From Bacteroidales bacterium (lineage in GTDB: Bacteria; Bacteroidota; Bacteroidia; Bacteroidales; Bacteroidaceae), in the NCBI GenBank assembly GCA_004556745.1, contig SFFY01000039.1, forward strand, positions 1 to 22,300: a stretch of 22,300 nt of DNA, in the 5' to 3' direction. The first letter of the stretch is position 1. Every line of letters starts with the position of its first letter. The position numbers and the translations under genes were made by a program. Below, in pieces: positions 16,230-22,225 of this stretch. The notes beneath the pieces were generated by a model. It ran no database searches, was not told where the DNA came from, and worked only from the letters and a program-made list of their open reading frames with translations.

Positions 16230-16261
16230 TATATATATAATATTGTATAGAGAAAACCAAA

Positions 16262-16516
16262 TCACTTTTTCATGCCCGGCAGACGCAGCGTCACTTCCAC
16301 CATCTTCACAATCACGGCAAAGAGGCCGAGCCAGTAGCACCACATGAGGTAGGGCTGCTGCTTCACTACGAGCAAACCCACCATTGCCACCAAGGCCATG
16401 AGAATGAATACGCTGTTGAGCACGTTGCGGATAAAGAGGTTGCGCGTCATCTTTCTCCGCTCCGGCTCCCGCTCGGGATGTTTGAGGCGTTCGAGTATGT
16501 CGTTTTCCTCCTGCAT
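16262..16516 (-). CDS. Small two-helix membrane protein within the oxidoreductase operon
   Basis: An 84-residue protein with a charged N-terminal third (about 1-26, rich in Glu and Arg) and two hydrophobic segments at about 33-51 and 57-74, ending in LRLPGMKK. I recognise no named family. Its start shares one base with the alpha-subunit stop (TGATG), so it is probably translated by coupling. A membrane protein inserted between the alpha and beta genes suggests a link between this normally soluble complex and the inner membrane, but that is only inferred from position. Confidence 0.82.
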   Translation of the reverse strand: MQEENDILERLKHPEREPERRKMTRNLFIRNVLNSVFILMALVAMVGLLVVKQQPYLMWCYWLGLFAVIVKMVEVTLRLPGMKK

Positions 16517-17604
16517 CAGTCTGTGAGTTTTTTAAGCGCGTCCACAATTTCGTCGGGGCTGGGCACGATGCCGCCCAGTCGCCCGTAGTGTCCCACGGGA
16601 ATGCGTCCCTCGGCGGCGAGCTTCACGTCGTAGACCATCTGCCCGGCGTTGATTTCCACCACGAGCAGACCCTTCACGCGGCGCGACAGCGCGGCGATTT
16701 CTTTTTCGGGGAAGGGCCAGAGGGTGATGGGGCGGAACAGTCCCACCTTGATGCCCTGCGCACGGGCGTTCTCCATGGCTTTATACGAGATGCGGGCAGC
16801 CGAGCCGAACGCCACGATGGCGAGTTCGGCATCTTCGAGATTTGTTTCCTCATAGCGCACCTCGTTGGCCTGGATGTCGCGGTATTTCGCCTGCAAATGC
16901 TCGTTTTTCTTTTCCATTTCGGCGGGGTCGAGCTCGAGCGAGGTTATCACGTTGGGCTTTCTGCTTTTCAGCCCGTGCCCATTGGCAGCCCAGGGACATT
17001 CCTTCACGATTTCCTCTTCCGTGCGGCGGGGTTTGCAAGGCGGCAGCGCCACCTTTTCCATCATCTGCCCGATCACGCCGTCGGAGAGTATCATAGCGGG
17101 CGTACGGTATTTGAAGGCGAGGCTGAAGGCAAGGTCCACAAAGTCTGCCATTTCCTGCACCGAGGCCGGTGCGAGCACAATCACGTTGTAGTCGCCGTTG
17201 CCGCCGCCGCGCGTGGCTTGGTTGTAGTCGCTCTGCGAGGGTTGTATGGTGCCGAGACCGGGGCCGCCGCGCTGCACGTTCACGATCAGGCCGGGGATTT
17301 CCGCGCCCGCCATATAGCTGATGCCTTCCTGCATCAGCGCCACGCCAGGACTCGACGAGGAGGTCATCACGCGCTTGCCCGTGCCGCCGCCTCCGTAGAG
17401 CATGTTGATGCTCGCCACCTCGCTCTCCGCCTGCAGCACCACCATGCCCGTGGTTTTCCACGGTTCGAGCGCGGCGAGCGTTTCGAGCACCTCGCTCTGC
17501 GGCGTAATGGGATAGCCGAAATAGCCGTCGCAACCACAGCGTATGGCGGCGTGGGCTATGGCTTCGTTGCCTTTGAGCAAGAGTATTTCGTTTTCTTCTT
17601 TCAT
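16516..17604 (-). CDS. vorB: 2-oxoacid:ferredoxin oxidoreductase, alpha subunit (VorB/KorA type)
   Basis: The product is 362 residues. Its N-terminal pyrimidine-binding domain shows LLLKGNEAIAHAAIRCG, the GYPITPQSEV motif, QAESEVASINMLYG and RVMTSSSSPGVALMQEGISY. RGGPGLGTIQPSQSDY follows, a wording closer to 3-methyl-2-oxobutanoate (VorB) alpha subunits than to KorA. The domain II block LVVEINAGQMVYDVKLAAEG is near the end. I take the ATG at 17604 followed by KEENE. The open frame continues upstream to 17940, but that extension runs over the ferredoxin gene in another frame. Neighbours supply the other three subunits. Substrate preference is the main doubt. Confidence 0.93.
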   Translation of the reverse strand: MKEENEILLLKGNEAIAHAAIRCGCDGYFGYPITPQSEVLETLAALEPWKTTGMVVLQAESEVASINMLYGGGGTGKRVMTSSSSPGVALMQEGISYMAGAEIPGLIVNVQRGGPGLGTIQPSQSDYNQATRGGGNGDYNVIVLAPASVQEMADFVDLAFSLAFKYRTPAMILSDGVIGQMMEKVALPPCKPRRTEEEIVKECPWAANGHGLKSRKPNVITSLELDPAEMEKKNEHLQAKYRDIQANEVRYEETNLEDAELAIVAFGSAARISYKAMENARAQGIKVGLFRPITLWPFPEKEIAALSRRVKGLLVVEINAGQMVYDVKLAAEGRIPVGHYGRLGGIVPSPDEIVDALKKLTD

Positions 17605-17666
17605 ATTCTTGTATGGATTATGATAGAACCTATATTTTCGATAGAGACTATATATAAATATGTGTG

Positions 17667-17894
17667 CTAATCTTCTTTCACCCTGTAAACGGAGATGCAC
17701 CCGTCGGGGCACACGATGGCGCACGAGGCGCACCCGATGCACGTGTCGTTCACTTCGCGGCAATAGGCGTAGCCCCTGTGGTTCACCTCGTCGGTCGTCA
17801 GCGCCAGCGTATTCGTTGGGCATGCCACGACGCAGAGGTTGCAACCCTTGCAGCGTTCCACGTTTACGACAACGGCTCCTTTCATTTTTGCCAT
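17667..17894 (-). CDS. Two-cluster ferredoxin subunit of the 2-oxoacid oxidoreductase
   Basis: A 75-residue ferredoxin with two complete CxxCxxCxxxCP motifs: C15, C18, C21, C25 and C52, C55, C58, C62, enough for two 4Fe-4S clusters. It is the delta (KorD/VorD) subunit that carries electrons from the thiamine site. The start is the ATG at 17894; an ATG three codons later is also possible, while an upstream extension to 18095 overlaps the TPR gene out of frame and is rejected. It lies 62 nt before the alpha gene. Confidence 0.93.
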   Translation of the reverse strand: MAKMKGAVVVNVERCKGCNLCVVACPTNTLALTTDEVNHRGYAYCREVNDTCIGCASCAIVCPDGCISVYRVKED

Positions 17895-17982
17895 GGCTGT
17901 ATATCTGTTTCTTTTGTAAAAACGGCGAAAGGGACGGCAACCGTCCGATGCTTCGGCGGCGGCAATCCCTTTTTCGCGGTAT

Positions 17983-18261
17983 TTATTGGTTATACATGTC
18001 TTTGTTGTAAAAATCGAGAATGTCCTGCAACATTCTTTTGCTCTCGGCGGCGGGCCCTTCGGGGTCGAGTTCTTCCGATTTGAGGAAGCAACCAATCGCC
18101 TCGGTCCACTGCGAGCGTTTCATGTAGGCGCGTCCTTCGAGATAGTAGAGCCTCGCCTTATCTGCGCCCTCTGCGGCGTGCAGCCGGCGTGCCTTTTCCA
18201 GAGCCTCGGCGGTGCGTCCCGCCTCAATGTCGCGGGCAATTTCGTCAAACATCTGTTGCAT
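17983..18261 (-). CDS. Small TPR protein heading the oxidoreductase operon
   Basis: The 92-residue protein is helical, with one clear TPR-like pair around ADKARLYYLEGRAYMKRSQW and TEAIGCFLKSEELDPEGPAA, preceded by a shorter helix pair (DIEAGRTAEALEKARRLHAA). It has no signal or membrane segment. I start at the ATG at 18261. A TTG at 18282 is in frame but falls inside the predicted -7 box, so it would not be transcribed. It is first in the operon, 88 nt before the ferredoxin gene; an assembly or partner-binding role for the complex is plausible but unproven. Confidence 0.82.
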   Translation of the reverse strand: MQQMFDEIARDIEAGRTAEALEKARRLHAAEGADKARLYYLEGRAYMKRSQWTEAIGCFLKSEELDPEGPAAESKRMLQDILDFYNKDMYNQ

Positions 18262-18279
18262 TTGCTTTTTCGATGTGAG

Positions 18280-18311
18280 CAAAATTACATCTTTCTGCGC
18301 AGAAACGCCAA
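18280..18311 (-). promoter_or_regulatory. Oxidoreductase operon promoter with a palindrome in its spacer
   Basis: TAATTTTG (18280-18287) is an exact -7 match, with TTG (18309-18311) 21 nt upstream. The perfect 14-nt palindrome TTTCTGCGCAGAAA (18292-18305) fills the middle of the spacer, a good place for an operator. Transcription would begin about 10 nt before the ATG at 18261. Confidence 0.65.
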
Positions 18312-18338
18312 CTTTTCACAATCTTTTTTGCGCGGGCA

Positions 18339-18388
18339 ATAGATAAAGCGAGGGGCGCGCCGCGCTGCGCGTCCCTCGCTTTATCTAT
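18339..18388. repeat. Long hairpin with 22-bp arms
   Basis: Positions 18339-18360 and 18367-18388 are complementary over 22 bp with only one G-T pair, around a 6-nt loop. The outer part is AT-rich (ATAGATAAAGCG) and the inner part GC-rich. It lies between the stop of the Rpn-type remnant and the oxidoreductase promoter. No T-run follows on either strand, so a standard terminator is doubtful; it may be a small mobile palindrome or a transcription barrier. Confidence 0.8.
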
Positions 18389-18400
18389 ACGAGTCAGATT

Positions 18401-18808
18401 TTACAGTTTCTCGATGTCTTCGGGCTGCAGCCCTGTCGCGATGTGTATGTCCTTAGCACCCATGCCCATCGCTTTCAGTTTCTTGGCAGTCTCAATGATT
18501 CCTTGCTGAACGCCAGCCGCATGGCCTCTCTTCCACCCTTTCCTTTCTCCCACCTCTTCGGCGTCTTCCAAGGCATGCGCATTGTCGCGATAGTAGCGTA
18601 TCGCGGCATCATACTTGATGCGCTCATCGCGGGTGAGCGCGCTTATCTCGGAGATTTGGGCCAAACGCTCGAATATCGGGTCTTTGGCTGTCCAAGGCAG
18701 TCTGTTGAGTGCTTCCATATGCTTCAATACATAAATCCAACGTTTGTGCAAGGCGAGCGCAGAGGCCAAGCTCGCTTGGGCTATGCCGAGCCGCCACCAA
18801 AGGTGCAT
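18401..18808 (-). pseudogene. C-terminal remnant of an Rpn/PD-(D/E)XK nuclease-family (transposase-like) gene
   Basis: The open frame gives 135 residues. From about residue 23 on (RWIYVLKHMEALNRLPWTAK, then RDERIKYDAAIRYYRDNAHA and the Gly/Lys/Glu-rich tail ending ATGLQPEDIEKL) it looks like the C-terminal third of Rpn-type recombination-promoting nucleases, which are usually around 300 residues. The nuclease core is missing. The first 22 residues are encoded by a copy of the hairpin repeat (about 18744-18793), not by family sequence. So the 5' part was lost or replaced at this junction. A functional short protein cannot be excluded, but the catalytic part is absent. Confidence 0.75.
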
Positions 18809-18823
18809 GTATATGACCTTTTT

Positions 18824-18855
18824 TTTGTTTATTGCAATACTATTTTATAAATTTG
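18824..18855 (+). promoter_or_regulatory. Strong-consensus promoter of the plus-strand gene
   Basis: TTTG (18824-18827), a 20-nt spacer and TAAATTTG (18848-18855) match the Bacteroidetes consensus without a mismatch. The ATG at 18885 follows about 22 nt after the expected start point. Confidence 0.65.
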
Positions 18856-18884
18856 CAAAAACATAATATTGAAATAATAAACGT

Positions 18885-19250
18885 ATGAAAAGAATTTTAC
18901 TTGTATTTGCTCTCTTTTTTGCCTTTTGTATGTCATCTCTTGCACATAAGACATACGTTACTATTTTTTTTGATGTCACTGGTGCTGTTTTAAGTGGTGA
19001 TGTTCCAACTACACTAAAACGACAATATACGGTCAAAGATATTCCAAAAGAAGAGGGAGGTTCTAAAGGTATTAGTAATATTTCTAATTGGATGGGATAT
19101 ATTATCAACCTGCTTGCAAAAGAAGGTTTTACTGTTGACCAGCTTGTTTTAAGAGACTATAAGGAGTTTGTTTGTATTCTCTCAAAATCACTTCCAGAAG
19201 ATAAAAATGAAGAAAAGAACGATTTCGTTAAGCCAGATGAGCAATTTTGA
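18885..19250 (+). CDS. Hypothetical secreted protein in an AT-rich island
   Basis: A 121-residue protein with a clear signal peptide (MKRILLVFALFFAFCMSSLA, cleavage probably before His21). The mature part has alternating beta-like segments (THYVTIFFDV-type start KTYVTIFFDVTGAVL, later FTVDQLVLRDYKEFVCIL) and a charged tail DKNEEKNDFVKPDEQF. I recognise no family. It is the only supportable plus-strand gene here, is far more AT-rich than its neighbours, and has a consensus promoter at 18824-18855. Its stop codon lies within the hairpin at 19241-19267. Composition and position beside a nuclease-gene remnant suggest recent acquisition. Confidence 0.72.
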   Translation: MKRILLVFALFFAFCMSSLAHKTYVTIFFDVTGAVLSGDVPTTLKRQYTVKDIPKEEGGSKGISNISNWMGYIINLLAKEGFTVDQLVLRDYKEFVCILSKSLPEDKNEEKNDFVKPDEQF

Positions 19251-19267
19251 GTTTACTCGAAAATTGC
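19241..19267 (+). terminator. Bulged hairpin over the stop of the plus-strand gene
   Basis: GCAATTTTGAGT, a TT loop and ACTCGAAAATTGC pair over 12 bp with one bulged G at 19259. This is the same geometry (TT loop, single 3'-arm bulge 4 bp from the loop) as the two hairpins at 1841-1980, but the constant flanks are largely gone. It could end transcription of the gene at 18885-19250, although no T-run follows. The rest of 19268-19488 holds nothing I can support. Confidence 0.45.
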
Positions 19268-19488
19268 CATGGCGAGAAATCGCACTTTTAAGAACGTTCA
19301 AAATTATCGGCGCATTCCTCCGCCTCCTTCTTAAAGTATGGCAACTGGAGGAATATCATTCTCATGTCACCGGAAACGGGGTGATATATTGCCCATTATA
19401 TTGTGGTATTAACTTTGCAAAAATACGTATTTTCTCCGAATTATCCCTATTATCTGTAATTTATCGCCCGAAATGCGGAGAGGATTTA

Positions 19489-19525
19489 CAAAAAAGAGCG
19501 GGCGTGCCTCACGGCAAACCCACTC
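19489..19525 (-). terminator. Terminator after the 62-residue gene, copy 1 of a repeated hairpin
   Basis: On the minus strand the arms GAGTGGGTTTGCC and GGCACGCCCGCTC pair over 13 positions (two G-T pairs, one mismatch) around a GTGA loop of GNRA type, followed by TTTTTTG. It begins 30 nt after the stop at 19556. The 36-nt core is identical at 21929-21964. Confidence 0.8.
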
Positions 19526-19555
19526 CAAAAAAAAATCATTACTATTAGCTTTTAG

Positions 19556-19744
19556 TTAATTATTATAAGGATTGTAGTTGTCTAAATCGGTGTCCCAAAT
19601 AGAACTTTTGCTGTCCGTATCTACTTCCTTCTTGTTCGTCCAAACGGCATCGGTTTCTTTATCTCCATAAGAATACGCCAAAATTGCTGTTTCTGTGTGC
19701 AGGTCAAACACGTTGAAAGCGGGACTGGTATATATTTTTTTCAT
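19556..19744 (-). CDS. Small 62-residue peptide following the secreted protein gene
   Basis: The peptide begins MKKIYTSPAFNVFDLHTETAI and continues LAYSYGDKETDA; the rest is polar and rich in Asp, Asn and Lys. Short proteins opening with a similar KKIY.SP..V..L.TE..ILA pattern are, to my recollection, frequent in Prevotella-like genomes without known function. There is no convincing cleavable signal peptide. It starts 24 nt after the 658-residue gene and ends 30 nt before a strong terminator, so both belong to one transcript. The pairing may be functional, for example as a processed or cofactor peptide, but that is speculation. Confidence 0.7.
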   Translation of the reverse strand: MKKIYTSPAFNVFDLHTETAILAYSYGDKETDAVWTNKKEVDTDSKSSIWDTDLDNYNPYNN

Positions 19745-19768
19745 AACTTGAAGACTTGTTTTAAGGGT

Positions 19769-21745
19769 TTATTTTACGATTACTTTCTTTCCGCCGATGA
19801 TATAGATGCCTTTGGCTGCATGGTTCACGCGTCGGCCGCTCAGGTCGTAAGCCGGTTTGTCGGCTTCTGGGCTGGGTTGCATAATCTGATCGAGGGCGAT
19901 GCCCGTTTCCATTCCGTCGAAACTGAGCACAAAGCCCTGCACGCCGCTGCCCGTCAGGTCGTAGAATGCCTTGTTGGCGGGAATGCTTTCCACGCTCGAG
20001 GAGGGTCGGAAGAAGCCGAGGCGCTGCGGCGAGGCGGTCGACAGTCCGAACACGCGATAATTGTTCCTCGTATCATTGGTCAGCTGAATTGCTGTGGTGG
20101 TGCCTGAGATGTCGCCCCGCTCCACCGTTCCCGGTTCGTTGGAGATGGTGTAGGTCTGATCTAATGCAACATTGCCTCCGTCCAACACAAGCACTACGCC
20201 CGTATTAGCAGGGATAATGTTATCCTCTGCCAAAGTCATTTCCACACTGGTGTGCGCATCGTTTCTTTGGCCGGTATACACTTTTGCATTGGTCACGGCT
20301 ATGGGATAGTCCACATAGAGCGTGGTGTAGAAAGAGCCTTCAAAGCCGTTGTAGCGTATCAGCGAAGAGGGCAGGTCTTGTGTGGCCGTGAAGGTGCTGC
20401 CGTTGTCGGCACCGCCAGTCCAATAGGCAAGGCGCTGATCAGAGGCGTCATTATTATACCGACGTCTGTTCATCTTCTTTGAAGGCTGGCCGTGCTGGCT
20501 AATCGAAAAACCGTCGTCAATCGCAGAGGGACTGCCTCCCTTCTGCTGAGCCTGCAAGTCCCACAACTCTGTATAGCCGGAAGGCAATTCGCCAGCGCTG
20601 ACATAGGGATGGGTATTGCCTTCGTTCGATGAGGTCAGCGCAGTGGATGAAATCAGCCTTCCCTGATTGAAGCGGTTGTAAATCTTAAAGCCTTCGTATG
20701 GGTTGCCCACGAAAGCCCATTGGTCGGCACTTGAAAGGCTGAAATCTTTATCTGCCGTTTTAAGCGTGATATAGTTTTGTCCCTCTTTATAGCGCATCAC
20801 CGGCAGGACTTTTGGATTCACATCATTATCTCGCCCTTCTGTCATCAAATACCACTTGGCATTTTCGAGCGATGTAGAGAAGGCAACGGGTGCGCTCCAC
20901 GTAACGTCAATATATACATCTTTCCCCTCGAGGTCGGTCGACACCGTGCCCTCGGGCTTGGTTGCTGTGCAGAACGCAGGGGCTGTGGCAAGGTCGGGAT
21001 AGACACTGCCTGCCGATCCAGTCTTAGCCTGCCGATAAATCTCCGAACCGTCGATGCGGTACACATAACTGAAGTTCACGGGATTTTGAATTTCCTCCAC
21101 CTTATAGAAGGAAAGCAGTACGCCGCTATCACCGTCACCGGTTTTGAGACCTGTGTTCTCCGTCGACCAATAGCTAAGGTGCATATTACCATCGGCCGTG
21201 CCCGTACCGCCTCCGTTCACGTGAAAGAACGTGGGGGTGCCGTTGCCTTGGAATGTGCCGTTTGCTAAACGGACGGTAAAGAAAGGCACGCTGAAAATGT
21301 CGACTTTGGTTTTGAGCGCTAAATGTCCGATGTTGGCATCCGTATTGCTCGAAACTCTCTGCACATCCCCCATGCCTTCGTTCCGATGACCCCTTTTAGA
21401 AAAATACTTAGACGTTGAGGCAGACTGGATCGTAAAGCTGCCGTTATCCTGCGCTTCGAGATTCCACAGCATTTTTCTCATATCTTCATTAGAGGTATCT
21501 ATAGTTTGTCCCGAATAAGTATTTATAATGTTCCCGCTCACGAATCCTGTATACTTCGACGTGTCGTGTTCGTAAAGCAGACCTTGGTTGCCTTTTGCCC
21601 ACACATTAATTATATACATGCCCGAGGTGATACCGTTAGGTTCGCTCACCGGCGTAGAACTGCAAACATAGGTTTGCGCATTGGCTGCCGCATTGCCGAG
21701 CAACAGGCAAAGCCCCAAAACTAAAAAAATCTTGATTTTTTTCAT
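19769..21745 (-). CDS. Secreted/surface protein with Bacteroidales C-terminal YDLSGRRV tail
   Basis: A 658-residue protein with a signal peptide (MKKIKIFLVLGLCLLLGNAA, cleavage near ANAQ at 21-24). Two stretches share a layout: about 25-160 (GMYIINVWAKGNQGLLYEHD, LWNLEAQDNGSFTIQ) and about 290-430 (KWYLMTEGRDNDVNPKVLPV, ELWDLQAQQKGG), suggesting duplicated beta-rich, lectin-like modules. A further beta-rich part carries VDYPIAVTNAKVYTG and IPANTGVVLVLDGG. The end, PAYDLSGRRVNHAAKGIYII followed by KKVIVK, is the common C-terminal motif of Bacteroidales surface proteins, possibly linked to type IX-style export. No catalytic motif was seen. It has a promoter at 21778-21807 and is followed by the 62-residue gene. 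Confidence 0.85.
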   Translation of the reverse strand: MKKIKIFLVLGLCLLLGNAAANAQTYVCSSTPVSEPNGITSGMYIINVWAKGNQGLLYEHDTSKYTGFVSGNIINTYSGQTIDTSNEDMRKMLWNLEAQDNGSFTIQSASTSKYFSKRGHRNEGMGDVQRVSSNTDANIGHLALKTKVDIFSVPFFTVRLANGTFQGNGTPTFFHVNGGGTGTADGNMHLSYWSTENTGLKTGDGDSGVLLSFYKVEEIQNPVNFSYVYRIDGSEIYRQAKTGSAGSVYPDLATAPAFCTATKPEGTVSTDLEGKDVYIDVTWSAPVAFSTSLENAKWYLMTEGRDNDVNPKVLPVMRYKEGQNYITLKTADKDFSLSSADQWAFVGNPYEGFKIYNRFNQGRLISSTALTSSNEGNTHPYVSAGELPSGYTELWDLQAQQKGGSPSAIDDGFSISQHGQPSKKMNRRRYNNDASDQRLAYWTGGADNGSTFTATQDLPSSLIRYNGFEGSFYTTLYVDYPIAVTNAKVYTGQRNDAHTSVEMTLAEDNIIPANTGVVLVLDGGNVALDQTYTISNEPGTVERGDISGTTTAIQLTNDTRNNYRVFGLSTASPQRLGFFRPSSSVESIPANKAFYDLTGSGVQGFVLSFDGMETGIALDQIMQPSPEADKPAYDLSGRRVNHAAKGIYIIGGKKVIVK

Positions 21746-21777
21746 ACAATTATATTTTTATATGTGCTAATCGGGTG

Positions 21778-21817
21778 CAAAGTTAGTTCATTTCTATATA
21801 ATAACAATTACCCCCCC
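21778..21817 (-). promoter_or_regulatory. Promoter of the secreted-protein gene with an adjacent C7 tract
   Basis: TAACTTTG (21778-21785) fits the -7 consensus; TTG (21805-21807) is 19 nt upstream. Directly beyond it, after TTA, is a run of seven C on the plus strand (21811-21817). Transcription would start about 25 nt before the ATG at 21745. Nearly the same block recurs at 22073-22113. Confidence 0.65.
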
Positions 21818-21926
21818 GATTTTTATATTATTTAACTATATTAAAGCTAAAAATAAGCATCAAAAAGAATAGACACATGAGATAAAAGAAACAATTATCA
21901 GAGAAAACCTTGGGACTTGCAACGAA

Positions 21927-21964
21927 CAAAAAAAGAGCGGGCGTGCCTCACGGCAAACCCACTC
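21927..21964 (-). terminator. Terminator, copy 2 of the repeated GNRA-loop hairpin
   Basis: The 36-nt core (21929-21964) is identical to 19490-19525, with one more A in the run, giving seven T after the stem on the minus strand. No gene ends just before it; the nearest minus-strand promoter is at 22073-22102. Confidence 0.75.
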
Positions 21965-22066
21965 GCATTAAAACATTCTTGAGGTTAGCTTTTTCTTCTT
22001 ATTCTATTTATGTACTTTCTTTGATTCTATGTTTTATAATTTATAAAACGCGATATTACTGCTTTT
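21928..22066 (-). ncRNA. Candidate small RNA or empty expression cassette
   Basis: A consensus promoter (22073-22102) and a strong terminator (21927-21964) on the same strand enclose about 140 nt with no usable ORF: the only ATG in the unit is followed almost at once by TAA. Besides the terminator stem, the segment has a 9-bp perfect dyad GTTTTATAA/TTATAAAAC at 22031-22049. It may be a small RNA, or what remains after a gene between a paralogous promoter and terminator was lost. The rest of 21746-22225 contains no gene. Confidence 0.35.
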
Positions 22067-22072
22067 GCGTTG

Positions 22073-22113
22073 CAAATATAAAAACTTTTTCTATATTACA
22101 AATTACCCCCCCC
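22073..22113 (-). promoter_or_regulatory. Orphan promoter with an adjacent C8 tract
   Basis: TATATTTG (22073-22080) is an exact -7 match with TTTG (22099-22102) 18 nt upstream. A run of eight C on the plus strand (22106-22113) lies three bases further, as in the promoter at 21778-21817. The two blocks share TTA before the C-run and an A/T-rich stretch after it. No ORF follows. Confidence 0.55.
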
Positions 22114-22225
22114 ATTTTTTGAGGAGCTGAAACATCACATGAATAAAGTAACCTCATCGCTTTTTGTATAACTGGGCTTATTTTGGGGTAGCGATAAGCT
22201 ATATACCACAATTTTGTTGCACTAA

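Noticed and set aside
16588..17670. Plus-strand open frame antisense to the alpha-subunit gene
   Set aside because: The minus strand encodes an unmistakable oxidoreductase alpha subunit; the antisense product is composition-biased.
17605..17940. In-frame N-terminal extension of the alpha subunit
   Set aside because: It would translate the ferredoxin gene out of frame and gives an Arg-rich sequence unlike the family; the ATG at 17604 starts at the usual position.
19420..19445. Minus-strand TATTTTTG resembling a -7 box
   Set aside because: No TTG at a suitable distance upstream and no minus-strand gene downstream.
19168..19548. Plus-strand open frame overlapping the end of the secreted hypothetical gene
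   Set aside because: It crosses the hairpin at 19241-19267 and the antisense of the terminator; its C-terminus only reflects the repeated terminator sequence, as does the open frame at 21910-22122.
19489..21964. The two 36-nt identical repeats as ends of a mobile element
   Set aside because: They are direct repeats that fold as terminators with T-runs at minus-strand transcript ends, and no transposase lies between them; cassette exchange remains possible and is noted separately.
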